A stretch of 64,000 nt of DNA from Daphnia pulex (lineage: Eukaryota > Arthropoda > Branchiopoda > Diplostraca > Daphniidae), in assembly GCF_021134715.1 (NCBI RefSeq), contig NC_060028.1, positions 6,904,501 through 6,968,500 of the forward strand. Direction: 5' to 3'. Below are positions 13,208 through 23,409 of this stretch, piece by piece. Within the stretch, counting starts at the first letter, position 1. Each line of letters starts with the position of its first letter. The translations under genes and the position numbers were made by a program. The notes beneath the pieces are model-generated. The model was not told the DNA's origin. It saw only the letters and a program-made list of their open reading frames with translations, and did not search any database.

Positions 13208-14653
13208 TTAATTAGTTTTAGTTACGACGATCGCGAAACTAACATTGCCTTCATCTTCGTTATATGAATCAATGCTAATGGAAGAAAACTGCGCTCCTGG
13301 CGAACCTTCAATATTGATACTGCTTTCACTTCTCCGGAATTCAGAAAGATCAATTTCAACACCTTGATAAATCCCTGGATTAGCGTTGCTGATGTTTACT
13401 GTTTCTCCTGGGTGCAAAAGCCGATTCGAAGCTGATGACGGGTCAGTAGAATCGTCTGATTCCCCATCTGAAGAGTAATCAGGGGCGGTAGACGACCCAA
13501 CAACGTGATTTATCGCTTCCGGAAATCCGGGTGTCTGATTAAAATTTGGATTGAAGGGAGGAGGGTTGTCGTTACTGGTAGACTTTTGACGGCGAAAAAA
13601 ATCTAAAATAAAACAATAAAAACATACTCACGATATAAAGATATGCCATATGCCAGTCTTTTATTATATACACAATCCCAAATAGTGAACGTACGTACCT
13701 CGAAGATGTTTTCTTTTCCAAAAAGCGCCCACAGCCGCGGCCACAATCACAATGGTGGTGATCGCCGTTATCACCCAGTAGGTGACAGAAGTTTCGATTA
13801 CAGGAGTCGACAAATTGCCAATTGGTTTGCAATAAATGGATTTCCCCCCTCCTACTAGGTCTTCTGCTTCCGTTCTAATTAAAAAACAAAAACAAAAAAA
13901 CAATCACATCATGATTAGCAAACAAAGAAATAAAAATTAAAATAAGCTTGTGACTTACCCCGGAAGACAGGGACCACAGTTTTTTATTTCTTTGACGCAG
14001 CTGTTAGCAGATTCCTCTCGTCGGAATAACTGGCACTTAACGCAATCTCCTTCGCAAAATCCGTTAGAGCAGAAAGTACTGAAAGAGCAATCGGCATCTT
14101 CAAGGCACTATAGCAGCAATTCAGCGTCAATTGAAAATAACAAAGACAAAATGGAGGTTATTGCAATAAAAACAAACACAAATTTTTTTTAAAATAAGGC
14201 TTTTCTGGTTGCATTTGATTTAATTTTTTTTTCTGACTAGACAACGTTAGAAACAACTTGAATAAGCTCTGAAATTTGGTTAGTTGAGTCGTCTGGCTCA
14301 TGCCTCCATATCTCTGGCCGTTTTTGGCTATGACGCATCGATAAAATTATTTGTGTTGCATTGCACCACGATTGAATTGCATCAGTATTTCGAAATTTCG
14401 ATACGAAATTCAAAGATACGTATGTGAATGTGAATGTCTCAGAATATCGAATTTGAAATAATTCGAGTTTTGAATTAGGAATTACAGTCTCAGTTAAATC
14501 TTACAATGATTTGTTATATTTGTATTATTAAATGCCAATTTTTAAAAAGCCTACCTTTTCACGCCCGTTGGCGTTTCCAAGAACAACGAGGACCAAAACC
14601 AGAATTACACGAAGCTTGGCGAAAGATCTCCTCTGCTGTTTTCGTGAATACAT
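13208..14653 (-). CDS. Single-pass membrane receptor with TNFR-like cysteine-rich ectodomain
   Basis: Four coding exons on the minus strand, all in phase: 14653-14555, 14107-13959, 13874-13699 and 13602-13208, giving 272 residues. Residues 1-30 are a clear signal peptide (VILVLVLVVLGNANG). Residues 34-82 hold nine closely spaced cysteines ending in CGPCLPG, which resembles a TNF-receptor cysteine-rich repeat. A membrane segment (YWVITAITTIVIVAAAV) covers about 115-135 and is followed by basic WKRKHLR. The cytoplasmic part (about 135 residues) is Ser/Asp/Asn-rich with no death domain; a conserved-looking block GVEIDLSEFRR lies near the C terminus. Arthropod TNF receptors such as Wengen and Grindelwald also lack a death domain, so this could be such a receptor, but I cannot prove orthology. 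It is divergently paired with the kinase-caspase gene, 570 bp away. Confidence 0.75.
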
Positions 14654-15223
14654 TTCACGTGGATAATCGGTCAGCGCAATTTATGAGTCAAGGTGAATCT
14701 TAGTTACAACACACAAAATGGTCGGTGTCGGTGTCGGCCCGCTGAACTGCAGCTGGAGGATTTGTAATCGTGGCCTAATATCGTGCCTATCTTGATCAAA
14801 GGCTGTCCCATGTTATCATCCATTCATTTGACAATCAAAGAAACTCTGTTGATCATTAAAAAAACTGTTCATTAATGTGTCTCGGAAATTTTTTTAAAAT
14901 ATTGCACATATAGTAGAATATATTATTCTTTATATTTTCTAAATAATGTCATGCGTATTTTCACCTGCTGGTTTATTTTTGTTTCGGAATATCGTTTTAT
15001 TTATTTCGATCTAACTACTACATAAATAGATATGATCGCATTACGTCGCATTACGTATAGATAAGTGGGGGTCTGTACAAGCCACTCATTCCTTCTCACA
15101 CTCCGCGACGTCGCTTAGATAAGCAGTCGACATTTTGATTTCGAACGTTTCAAATTGAATGCGACCATTTTAAGGTTTTCCTAGTCTTTTTAGTGCAGAT
15201 CAGGACGACAGAAAGACAATAAA
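14654..15223. promoter_or_regulatory. Shared divergent promoter region of receptor and kinase-caspase genes
   Basis: Only 570 bp separate the two start codons, so both 5' UTRs and core promoters must lie here. The region is AT-rich. A GATAAG-containing stretch occurs near 15058 and again near 15118; these are possible GATA-type sites but are short enough to occur by chance. Confidence 0.45.
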
Positions 15224-18200
15224 ATGACACTGTCTCTGTTGGTTGATATAAACGCATCTTCAAGTGCCGATTCCGCTTTAGGTTCGATAGAATTGGGTAG
15301 CAGTAACACCACGAAGGAAAGCGCAAGTAACGTTTCCAATGATGTGTTATCCGAAGGAAACAAGACTCCTTGTCGTCAAATACGGATTACTATAACAGCC
15401 CCCGACGAAGTTTACAGGTATTAATGAAAAACCTCAATTTTCTGAATAAGGGAGAGCGAACCCAGAGTCCCAGATTAAACCAAAACATTCTTTTTTTTTC
15501 CAAAACTCCAAAATAATAACAATTGGGAAAAACAGTTTTGATTCCCAATTTCCCAATTTTTGCTAAATGCAAATAAATGCATGTAAAAGCCAATAGCAAT
15601 CCTTCTTAAAAAAAAAAAAAAAAACGTTATTTTTAAGCTCCGTATTTCCCACAATTTGGCCAGGTGGCCGCAAGAGCGGGAATAGGGAATAGCCTATTAA
15701 CATTTCTTCCATCTTTATTTCTTGTTATAAACTTTACGCACTACTTACCCTAAAAAATATTATTGGCAATCATTTATAACTGATGGGCAGGTTTGATAAG
15801 ATGCCCGTCACTGTTGAAGAAAAATGTTTTTGTTACTTCTCTAGTAGCTGCGGTTTTCCGTTACACGCGCATTTCTGGGTTCGTTCTCCCTTAATCCTAA
15901 TTCCTAATTCCTTTTGTATCTACTGTTTAACCATTTCAATATTCAGTCAACTTTGGCAGGCGACCCAGAAGCATCCGGCTCTAAATGTAGTGGAACTCAA
16001 GATTGTCCCGAATGAGATTGCCTCTAAGAGTGGTATGTATACAACTACACATAACAGTTAACATATGTTACTCTATTACCATGCTGAGTGAAACACAAAA
16101 AACTAACACGATAAGAAAAATATAACAATTACATTAGCTAATAAATTCGAAAAAAAAAATGTGTTTAAAAGTTCACAAATCGTTATTCATTTTATTTCGT
16201 TTTTTACAAAAACTCTTTCACAGGTAGGGCTTGGGTTCGAAGAGGAGGTAAATTGAGTTATGATTGCAAATGGTCCCAAGAGAAGGGAGTTCGTAAGTGT
16301 GAGCCCAGAACTCTTTTAAACTCTCCGCGACAGGCGTCCAACAATAAGCGAAAAATTTTCCAAGGATTTCACGAATATAACATTGACGTGGCCATTGAAA
16401 AAATAGAAATGAGGGACGATCTAATTATTGAAATAGAACGCGAGTTTCGAATCCTCCGAGAACTGGATATCCACGAAAATTTCATTCGCTATTTCAGCTA
16501 CGAAACGGACGAAAGAAATGATTTTGTGTAAGAGACAGCAGAATTTAATAAAATTTTTATCAAAGACATATTTTAATTATAATACAAATAATTGACAGGT
16601 ACATAGCAACAGAGCTCTGCCTGTGTTCGGTTGCTGACCTATTCCAGCAAAACTCCGAAGATCATAAGACTAAAGCGGCAGAGATATTATCATCCTTATC
16701 GGCAAAAGGAATCCTGTTCCAGGCGACAAGGGGACTTGACTACCTCCACCAAAATCATTTCGTCCACCGCAACGTCAAGCCAAGCAGTTTCCTTATCAAG
16801 GAAATTCAATCAAGCAACAGTTCCAATCGTTACGCAGTCAAAATAACTGATTTTCGACTCAGCCGACAGCTCGATCAGGGAAAAGATTTATCTGGAACTG
16901 TCGCATCGGAAGGCTGGGAAGCTCCTGAAAGTCGTCGTGAGAAGCAACCACTTCACCAATCGCTCGACGTATTCATTCTCGGTTGCTTCTACCATTACGT
17001 CTTGACTGGAACGGATGACGGCGTCGATTCCAGCCCAACTCATCCGTTTGGCAATACCGAAATGGCGCGTCTCGTAAACATCCCCAATACCAAAAATGAG
17101 GTTTATCAAAAGACTTGGATTCCAAAGGGCATAAGTAATAGAAAGGCTACTGATCTAATCAAGCGAATGATTCAATTCAACGAAAAAGATCGACCGACCC
17201 TGTCACAAATCCTAGAAGATGCTTATTTTCAACCGGCGACAAAGGAGGTCTATCCCATATACACGTACGATAAGCCCGGCCTCTGCGTTATTTTTAATCA
17301 GGAGTTGTTCACAAAGGTATATAATAAATCGTCGAAAAAATTTATTTTAACTTAATAATAATATATTTTATTTTGTATTAGCTATCGCATCGTGCAGGAA
17401 CTGCACAGGATTGGAAGCGACTCAGATTTGTCTTCGAGAAATTGGGTTTCCAAGTTGTGATTCATCATAACTTAATGTCATTCGATATCCGAGGCGAAAT
17501 GAAAAAACTGGCAAACGAAGATTTTTCAAAGTACGGCTGTCTGGTCGTTTGTCTCTTGTCGCACGGCATCGAAAACGCCATCGCCGGTGCGGATGGTCTC
17601 TATGTCAACGTCAACAAACTCAAGTACAAGTTCTCATACAACAACTGTCCCAGCCTCTACGGGAAACCCAAAATCTTTATCGTCCAAGCTTGCCAGGGAG
17701 TGCTGGAACAAAATGAGAGAAACATTGTACCGCTTACCCTCTTATCACCAGGTGCTGTTTGAATTTTCTTTAGAAAATAAATTCAACTTCTTGCTCTAAG
17801 TTTTAGGAATAATAAATTACGTTTGACTTTTTCTTGCAGATAAAAGTACCGGTGAAAGCAAAGAATCCACAGTGCAACTAAGCACGTCTTCAGCAGCGAT
17901 TAAATACATGACGAATTGTTTTCATTCTCTAAATTATAAAGACGGCGCGCCTAACCGAAATCCCCCGATTATGGATTTCATAACCATCAAATCAACAATT
18001 CCAGGATTCGTTTCTATGCGAAATGCTCAAACAGGCAAGTAAAAGTATATAGGCTCACAATTAAGAGCTTCCAAGCACGAAAATAACCTGCATGTCTGAT
18101 GGATCTTTATTTTTTCAAACTCTTAAAATCATGTCGTGCTTCGTTTTGCTGTCAACATTCAGGTACATATTTTATTCAAGCGCTATGTCAGAAAATGGAG

Positions 18201-18509
18201 GAAGAATATTTAATCAACACGAAGGCCAGCTCAGAGATGAATGGCGAGAACAAATGTGATTTGGAGGAGATTCTAAGAGGAGAAAATGGTGTCCAGTCCA
18301 TTATGAACAACAAAATACAGAACAGAGAATACAGACAAACTGTATCCTGGGAAACTTATCTAGGCAAATATGTCGTATTTCGCAGTTGCAGCAACCAAGA
18401 CATACTTCCTTACCGTGATGAGACAGACGTCGATGATGGATCAAACGCCCACTGTTTGGCGGAAAAATACAATTTCTTTGTTAGCCCTACTGACGACCAT
18501 CACGAGTAA
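15224..18509 (+). CDS. IRE1/RNase L-like kinase domain fused to a caspase domain
   Basis: Seven coding exons keep one frame: 15224-15417, 15947-16032, 16224-16527, 16599-17316, 17382-17751, 17840-18034 and 18163-18509, giving 737 residues. Residues 1-130 show no signal peptide or membrane segment. Residues about 135-405 are a kinase domain of IRE1/RNase L type (IATELCLCSVADLF, GLDYLHQNHFVHRNVKPSSF, DVFILGC, DRPTLSQIL). The catalytic HRD is HRN (251-253) and DFG is DFR (279-281), so it is probably a pseudokinase. From residue 420 (KPGLCVIF) a caspase domain follows with S1 Arg438, catalytic His495 in LLSHG, Cys538 in QACQG, and a small-subunit block GFVSMRNAQTG with Arg618. The kinase end and first caspase strand are in the same exon, so the fusion is not an annotation artefact. 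The usual KEN RNase domain is absent. The intron after 18034 uses a GC donor. Likely a cytosolic stress or death effector; substrates are unknown. Confidence 0.9.
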
Positions 18510-19196
18510 GAAGCATTATTGAAAGACCCCGTTCCCCAACCCATCTCATTCTGAGCCAAACTGAGAAATAATTAAATGTTTTTATTTGTTCAATTCAAGC
18601 CCTAATTTAGTCCACGAACAAATTTATAGCAAAACTTATAGTATGTATAACTTCGGTTTGAAACCTTTTAATGGCACATCTTTCATAAAATTTCTTTTCT
18701 TTGTAACATTCAGTTCAGACCCATGGAATACAATGAATCTTAAAAAAGTGAAATTATTTGATTATTTGTTGATCGTAAGATGACTATGAAAAGTGGTCGA
18801 ATTGAAAGAATAGCAATATTTTAAAAATTAATCAAAACTAAAATATTTGAAAGAGATAAGAGTTGCAGATTCGCACCTTTTCTGCAAAGCGAATTTTTTG
18901 TCCCACTCAATCGCGCGCTAAAAATGGGAAAATTTAGCCGGGTATTTAAATAATTTTAACCGTAAAATAAACATTCAGCACGTGACAATCAGCGCATTTG
19001 TAAAACTTATAGAAATACTTGACGCGCATTTCCCCCCGATCCTCGCGCATTTAAGCAAATTCACGCGCACCCACGCAAAAAATAAATAAAAATGTAAGCA
19101 CTTTTTAGTTTTATGCGCGCAAACGTGGTTCTGAGTAACACGCCCGAGCTGCTCTGATAACATTCTGAATTAAACGTTCATGGTCCTCGGGGTACT
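18510..19196. other. Intergenic, 3' of the kinase-caspase gene
   Basis: No gene is recognisable. The first part is presumably the 3' UTR. Around 18910-19080 there are several GCGC/CGCGCA words in otherwise AT-rich DNA. Confidence 0.35.
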
Positions 19197-19440
19197 AGCA
19201 TTCGGAAAAATTCTATAAAACTAAAATGATAAAACTAAACAAATTTTATTACTAAGAAAACTTGATTGGTCTTATACCCTGCACTGTGTATTGTTACGAT
19301 GACTTGAAAATCACACATCAATTTACTGATTGTTTAACTTTTTATAAACAAATGTCATACCCCATATTTGTAACAGTAATAAAGGCTTGAATAAAGGGGA
19401 ACATTAGATAGACTATTGACTGGTTTGAAACTTCAAAAAA
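19197..19440. repeat. Second copy of the DGAT2 3'-flank segment (other copy 48053-48291)
   Basis: This stretch matches 48053-48291 almost base for base in the same orientation, from AGCATTCGGAAAAATTC to GAAACTTCAAAAAA. It differs by a few substitutions, an extra GCTTGAATAAA-type unit here, and an extra 9-bp TAGATAGTA-type unit in the other copy. The other copy lies at and beyond the stop codon of the DGAT2-like gene and includes its AATAAA. The similarity ends exactly where the foldback element at 19441 begins. Confidence 0.85.
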
Positions 19441-19867
19441 CTGCTGCCGGGTCTACTGAATTGCTTACTCTCCCCCGTCAGTCCCTACTACCAGAGCCAT
19501 AGATGTATGGTTTAACCACTTATATGGAAAGGCCTTCCATTGCCTTTTCCCCCTGGAAGTGTTCTGGCCAGACCTTAGTTGCAGAGCCACAGCGGGTGTG
19601 TTGGGAAACACATTGTTTTTTTCCAGTACCAAAATGAACAAAGTTTCAGTAGATGGCCGCTGTTGGCGCTGACAATAAGGTCTAAATCGATACTTAAGCC
19701 CATTTTCCCACTTTCGATTCGCGATATTGGCTGCAACTTTGGGAAAAATTTCCGAGAGGAAAATTTAACAGGCAGTGGTTCTACCATACATCTATAACTC
19801 TGCTACTACCCCTTTGTTTCAGAAAAACGTGGGGGTAGAGTAAGCAATTCCGTAGACCCGGCAGCAG
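19441..19867. mobile_element. Foldback TIR element, 427 bp
   Basis: The ends are inverted repeats of about 36 bp beginning CTGCTGCCGGGTCTAC (19441) and ending with its near-exact complement (19831-19867). Pairing continues inside: CATAGATGTATGG near 19499 matches CCATACATCTAT near 19783. There is no coding frame. I found no target-site duplication, so the superfamily is not assigned. Confidence 0.75.
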
Positions 19868-20013
19868 TGCATGGCTCTCATAATCGGAGATGTGAACGAA
19901 ATCAATTTTGAGGGTGGGTAGGGCAGAGATAAGGAGATGGGTCACTCTGTGTAGAGTCCAGCAGTCGACATTTTGCCCCCTCCCCCTCCTCAGACGACGA
20001 ATTCGACTGCGCT

Positions 20014-20114
20014 GCTCCTTTCGGCGAGCTCCGGAAGCTTTGCCTTACTTGACGGTAGGAGAACTGAAGGGGGAGAACTACTGGGTAATGCTTCCGGAGC
20101 TCACCGAAAGGAGC
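20014..20114. repeat. Small inverted repeat (hairpin)
   Basis: GCTCCTTTCGGCGAGCTCC at 20014 is matched by the reverse complement GGAGCTCACCGAAAGGAGC ending at 20114, with one or two mismatches and about 50 bp between the arms. It may be a short MITE; no function can be assigned. Confidence 0.6.
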
Positions 20115-20462
20115 ATTTAAAATTCAATAAAAAATTAGGGTTGTTCCTGGCACCCGAGAGAACCTACGAAAAAATTTTCATTCAAATCGAATGAAAATAT
20201 TACCACTTTTTCGCCTTGCGAAAACAGCGGTTTCCCATAAGGTTTTCTTGGGTGTCCGGACACTTTTGGTGCCCACTGTATCTTTCTACTAGGACAACTG
20301 GGGTCCCAAGATGAGTTGGTAATTTAACCCCAACAAGCAAAAGGAAACGCAAAAATTTGGGGAAAAAATGTTACCTTGGTTAATTTCCAAATTTTTTAGC
20401 AAGAAATTTCAATAAAACACAATGTTTAAACTATCTTATTTGAAGTAAAACGCGCATATACT

Positions 20463-20715
20463 AGGGATGTTCGACATCTTTCTTGAAATTTGTTGCCATC
20501 ACGGCAACGCAGCATTTTGGTTAAGATGATGTCTGCTACAATTAGCCTTATCTGACCAATTGACGTAGGTCACATGACGTCAGATTTTGTCTGACTTTGC
20601 CTGACGTCATCTGACCCTCGTCAGTTGGTCAGACAAAGCCAGACAAGGCAGGGCGGACAATTGTAGCAGACATAATCTTGTGCCAATGGGCAAACGAAAT
20701 AGTATGGATCGCCCA
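20463..20715. mobile_element. Degenerate MITE related to the element at 46549
   Basis: The left end AGGGATGTTCGACATCTT and the following CGGCAACGCAGCA closely resemble the left end of the 46549-46829 element. An inner inverted repeat ATGTCTGCTACAATT / AATTGTAGCAGACAT (about 20527 and 20658) encloses a CTGAC-rich core. The outer right end is not found, so the copy is truncated or diverged; the right limit is approximate. Confidence 0.5.
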
Positions 20716-20899
20716 AGCTGAATTCCCTCAAACTTTCTATACCTCCCTTAATGAGATATCGACGGTCAAACGTGCTTTACATAAAATCTCTATGATTTAT
20801 TCTACTTTTTTGGAGCATAGAGACGGACATCTTCTTGGAATTAAACAAAAACCCAAGAAATTCTCTTTTCAGCGCGGCCACACCCACCGATTTCTCCCA

Positions 20900-22720
20900 G
20901 TTAATCAAAAACCAAATTTTCTTGTATTTCTACTACATGCACAAAATAGCGCTCTGTCTCCTCCTTGGCTTGGTTAAGGATGAGAAAATCATCCAAGTAG
21001 ACAACGATTCGGATCCCCCGCTTTCTTAGCAAGGCCACCACCAGTTTAAGGATCTTTGTGATGGTCCATGGGTCAGACAAAAAGCCGAAACAAAGGCGTG
21101 ATAATTGCAAAAGTGACCCCTCCCACATGAACAGGAAAACTTCCTATCGTTCAAATGGATGGAAATGGTAAGATAGGCGTCTAAAAAGGTCTATTTTTGT
21201 AAAATAAACCTTCCTCCTTCATTACCTTCATTACGCTGACACCCTCCATTTGAAAATGTAACTATTCTACAAATTATTTAACCCTTTTAGATTAAATATT
21301 GGCCTAAAGCCATCGAATCTTTTTGGGATCACAAAAATGCCGTTGCAAAAATGCCGCATCGGTTCTCGAGCGGAAGTCTTTCCACTGTCCCTTTTTCTAC
21401 CAACGAATTAAATGCGCCTGACAGATCACTGCTGCCAACAACTACGGGCTAAAGGACATATTCTTCCCGGAGCGGCCCTGAAATAGGATTCTGGTAAAAA
21501 TAATTCTAACCCCCACCGAAATGGTAAAAAGGAAGCAAATTGTCACACTCTTCCCCCAACCATACTGAGTACCACGGGTGGGCGTACAAAAAATGGCGTA
21601 GCAAGTATTTTCGAAGAAACTGACATTGAATTCCTGTTGAAAGAACCCTTGGCGCCTCTTTTGTTGAAACTGCCGTGCAGGTTGAAGCCGGAATCGGATC
21701 CTGATCTCCCGCCTTTCACGCCATGGATGCTGACCTTGCCGTGTCTGATAGATGTGGTAGTGAACGGCTGTCCTCCAGGACGTCCTAAGGCTAAAACTTC
21801 TGGTAATCGGAAGCGTCCTTCACCATGCCTCTGTGAAAGGTACGGCCGAAGAGAAGGGCACATTCCTTCGGTTTGAATAGGGTGGATTCCGGCAACAGCA
21901 ACTCAAAACTTCCGTCTGTCGCAAGATGTTCTCTCTCCTCTGAATGGTGATGTTGTGGAAGGCGTGGCCCCAAGCAAGGCAAGGCTGATTAGACCACGTT
22001 TACCATAAGGGGGTCGACTACGGCTGCTGTATCTACACTTCCCCACACGTACAGGAGCGGCTTGCGATGTCCAAAATCTTGTATTGAGCCGTGGCCAGGG
22101 ACTTCTCTTTCGCCTCCACTTTTTCTGGCCTCTCCTCCTCTTACTTCTTTTGGTCTTCGAGCCATGGATGGGTCCAGTCTTGGAACTTGCAAGTCAAACG
22201 AGCTCTTCTCAAAGGAAGGAATACTATTCTGTATTCTCTCGTTTCGACCTGTTTCGACTTCGCCGATTTCTGAGGTGTAGTAAGTAATAAATGTCCTGAG
22301 TTCCTTTGAGCGACATTTGTGGAAACTCTTCAGTAGAAGTGGCTCCTGCTAAATAGGTATAGAAATAACAGTCGTATCACTTGCCTCTTGATCCGACTCG
22401 GCGCTTTCAGGGAGCGCCGGATCTTCTCGCTAACTTCGGCCGCGGACTGCTGAACGACTTCGAGTGCTGTCCACTTAACGGCTACGGTTGTGACTCACCG
22501 AACAGCTGCGTTTCCGGTAGCAACTGCGGTTATTTCCCAAATCTGCTAAATTTTCCCGGCCACGTGTCGCTGAAGTGCTACGCGAGTCGCTACGGCTATC
22601 GCTTCCACACCGTCCTTGGTGGTCCAAATCACGTTCCGCGTTTCTTCCTCTTTCCTGGGGGTAGCTACGCGGGCTGTGCCGACGATACGGGTGGATGCCC
22701 TCAAATCAGAATCTGAATTT
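20900..22720 (-). pseudogene. Decayed DIRS-like retrotransposon (reverse transcriptase relic)
   Basis: On the minus strand the catalytic RT motif reads RIVVYLDDFLIL (near 21030-21000), and upstream, near 21330-21290, GFRPIFNLKGLN matches the earlier RT fingers motif. Frames are broken by stops and shifts between them. Further 5' (22700-22380) a Ser/Arg-rich stretch in broken frames resembles the first ORF of such elements. The order (basic first ORF, then RT) and the FRPIFNLKGLN wording suggest the DIRS group, but no recombinase or terminal repeats were seen, so this is tentative. No intact protein remains. Confidence 0.55.
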
Positions 22721-22894
22721 GATGAACTAAAAGACGAAGACTTGTTGTCACTTTGAAAACTGAAAAAGGTATTAGGGCGTTGGCTTTAGTTGGTTGTCTC
22801 TATTTCGTTTTTCTTGTTTTTTCTTTGAAAATCAGCAGATGCCATCCAAGGGCAACGCCGTTTAGATACAGGTAGAGTCACTTTTACAACAATT

Positions 22895-23122
22895 GTGCGT
22901 TACATAAGCACATGGTGCTCTTTGCTGTTGTTGTTTTTATATGTTTCAACCAGCTTCCCATCATCAGAGGAATTTGATAGGCATTCTCACATCGATGAAG
23001 ATTATTTTGCAGAGCAGGAACAACTAGATTTGGCTTCAATAGCCGATACAAATTTCAAAGCTGCTACAGATATGCTTACAGGTATGATAAAAATTACCCT
23101 TCATGGCCCCAAATCTATGTGA
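22895..23122 (+). CDS. Possible first exon of a secreted protein (uncertain)
   Basis: A 75-codon frame starts with a signal-peptide-like stretch (WCSLLLLFLYVSTSFPSS) followed by an acidic segment (EEFDRHSHIDEDYFAEQEQ). A potential donor (ACAGGTATGA) occurs near 23078, so the last codons may be intronic. I do not recognise the family, and no convincing next exon was found. It may be a remnant exon in the pseudogene-rich zone. Confidence 0.35.
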   Translation: MRYISTWCSLLLLFLYVSTSFPSSEEFDRHSHIDEDYFAEQEQLDLASIADTNFKAATDMLTGMIKITLHGPKSM

Positions 23123-23303
23123 AAAAAGTCAGTTGTTTTGTCAATCTTAACATACTACATGCATGTATTATGGACTCCCATTGTGCTCTTACTCTTAATC
23201 CAAACTTGGTTTGGCCTAAAAATATAGAAGATGGGCGCAAAGGTAATACAAATCTGAAACAATTAAAGTTAACAAAAGTAAATTTCCTTCGTTTTACATT
23301 CAG

Positions 23304-23409
23304 AGTTTTAGGTAATTTGGAGCAGGCAGCCCACGACCTTCGTTTGGCATGCCAAATACACCATGATAAGGAAGCTGGCGACTGGTTACGAGAAGTAACT
23401 AAGATATAA
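23304..23409 (+). pseudogene. Fragment of an ST13/HIP (Hsc70-interacting protein)-like exon
   Basis: After an acceptor-like TTACATTCAG the frame reads VLGNLEQAAHDLRLACQI and then HHDKEAGDWLREV, then stops. This matches the third TPR repeat region of ST13/HIP (LLGHWEEAAHDLALACKLD in vertebrates). No other ST13 exons are seen nearby, so this is an isolated, probably non-functional fragment. Confidence 0.6.

Noticed and set aside
13643..14192. Plus-strand frames across the receptor gene
   Set aside because: Antisense to exons with signal peptide, cysteine-rich and membrane segments that join in phase on the minus strand.
17442..17799. Separate caspase gene starting inside exon 5
   Set aside because: The caspase begins in the previous exon (KPGLCVIF) in phase with the kinase domain; starting at 17442 would remove the first strand and the S1 arginine.
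22381..22716. 111-codon plus-strand frame rich in Gly and Cys
   Set aside because: Opposite strand shows Ser/Arg-rich, stop-broken sequence fitting the first ORF of the DIRS-like relic; the plus frame is its shadow.
20900..22720. Retroviral or LTR origin for the reverse transcriptase relic
   Set aside because: No long terminal repeats, protease or envelope-like sequence; motif wording and layout fit a DIRS-like element better.
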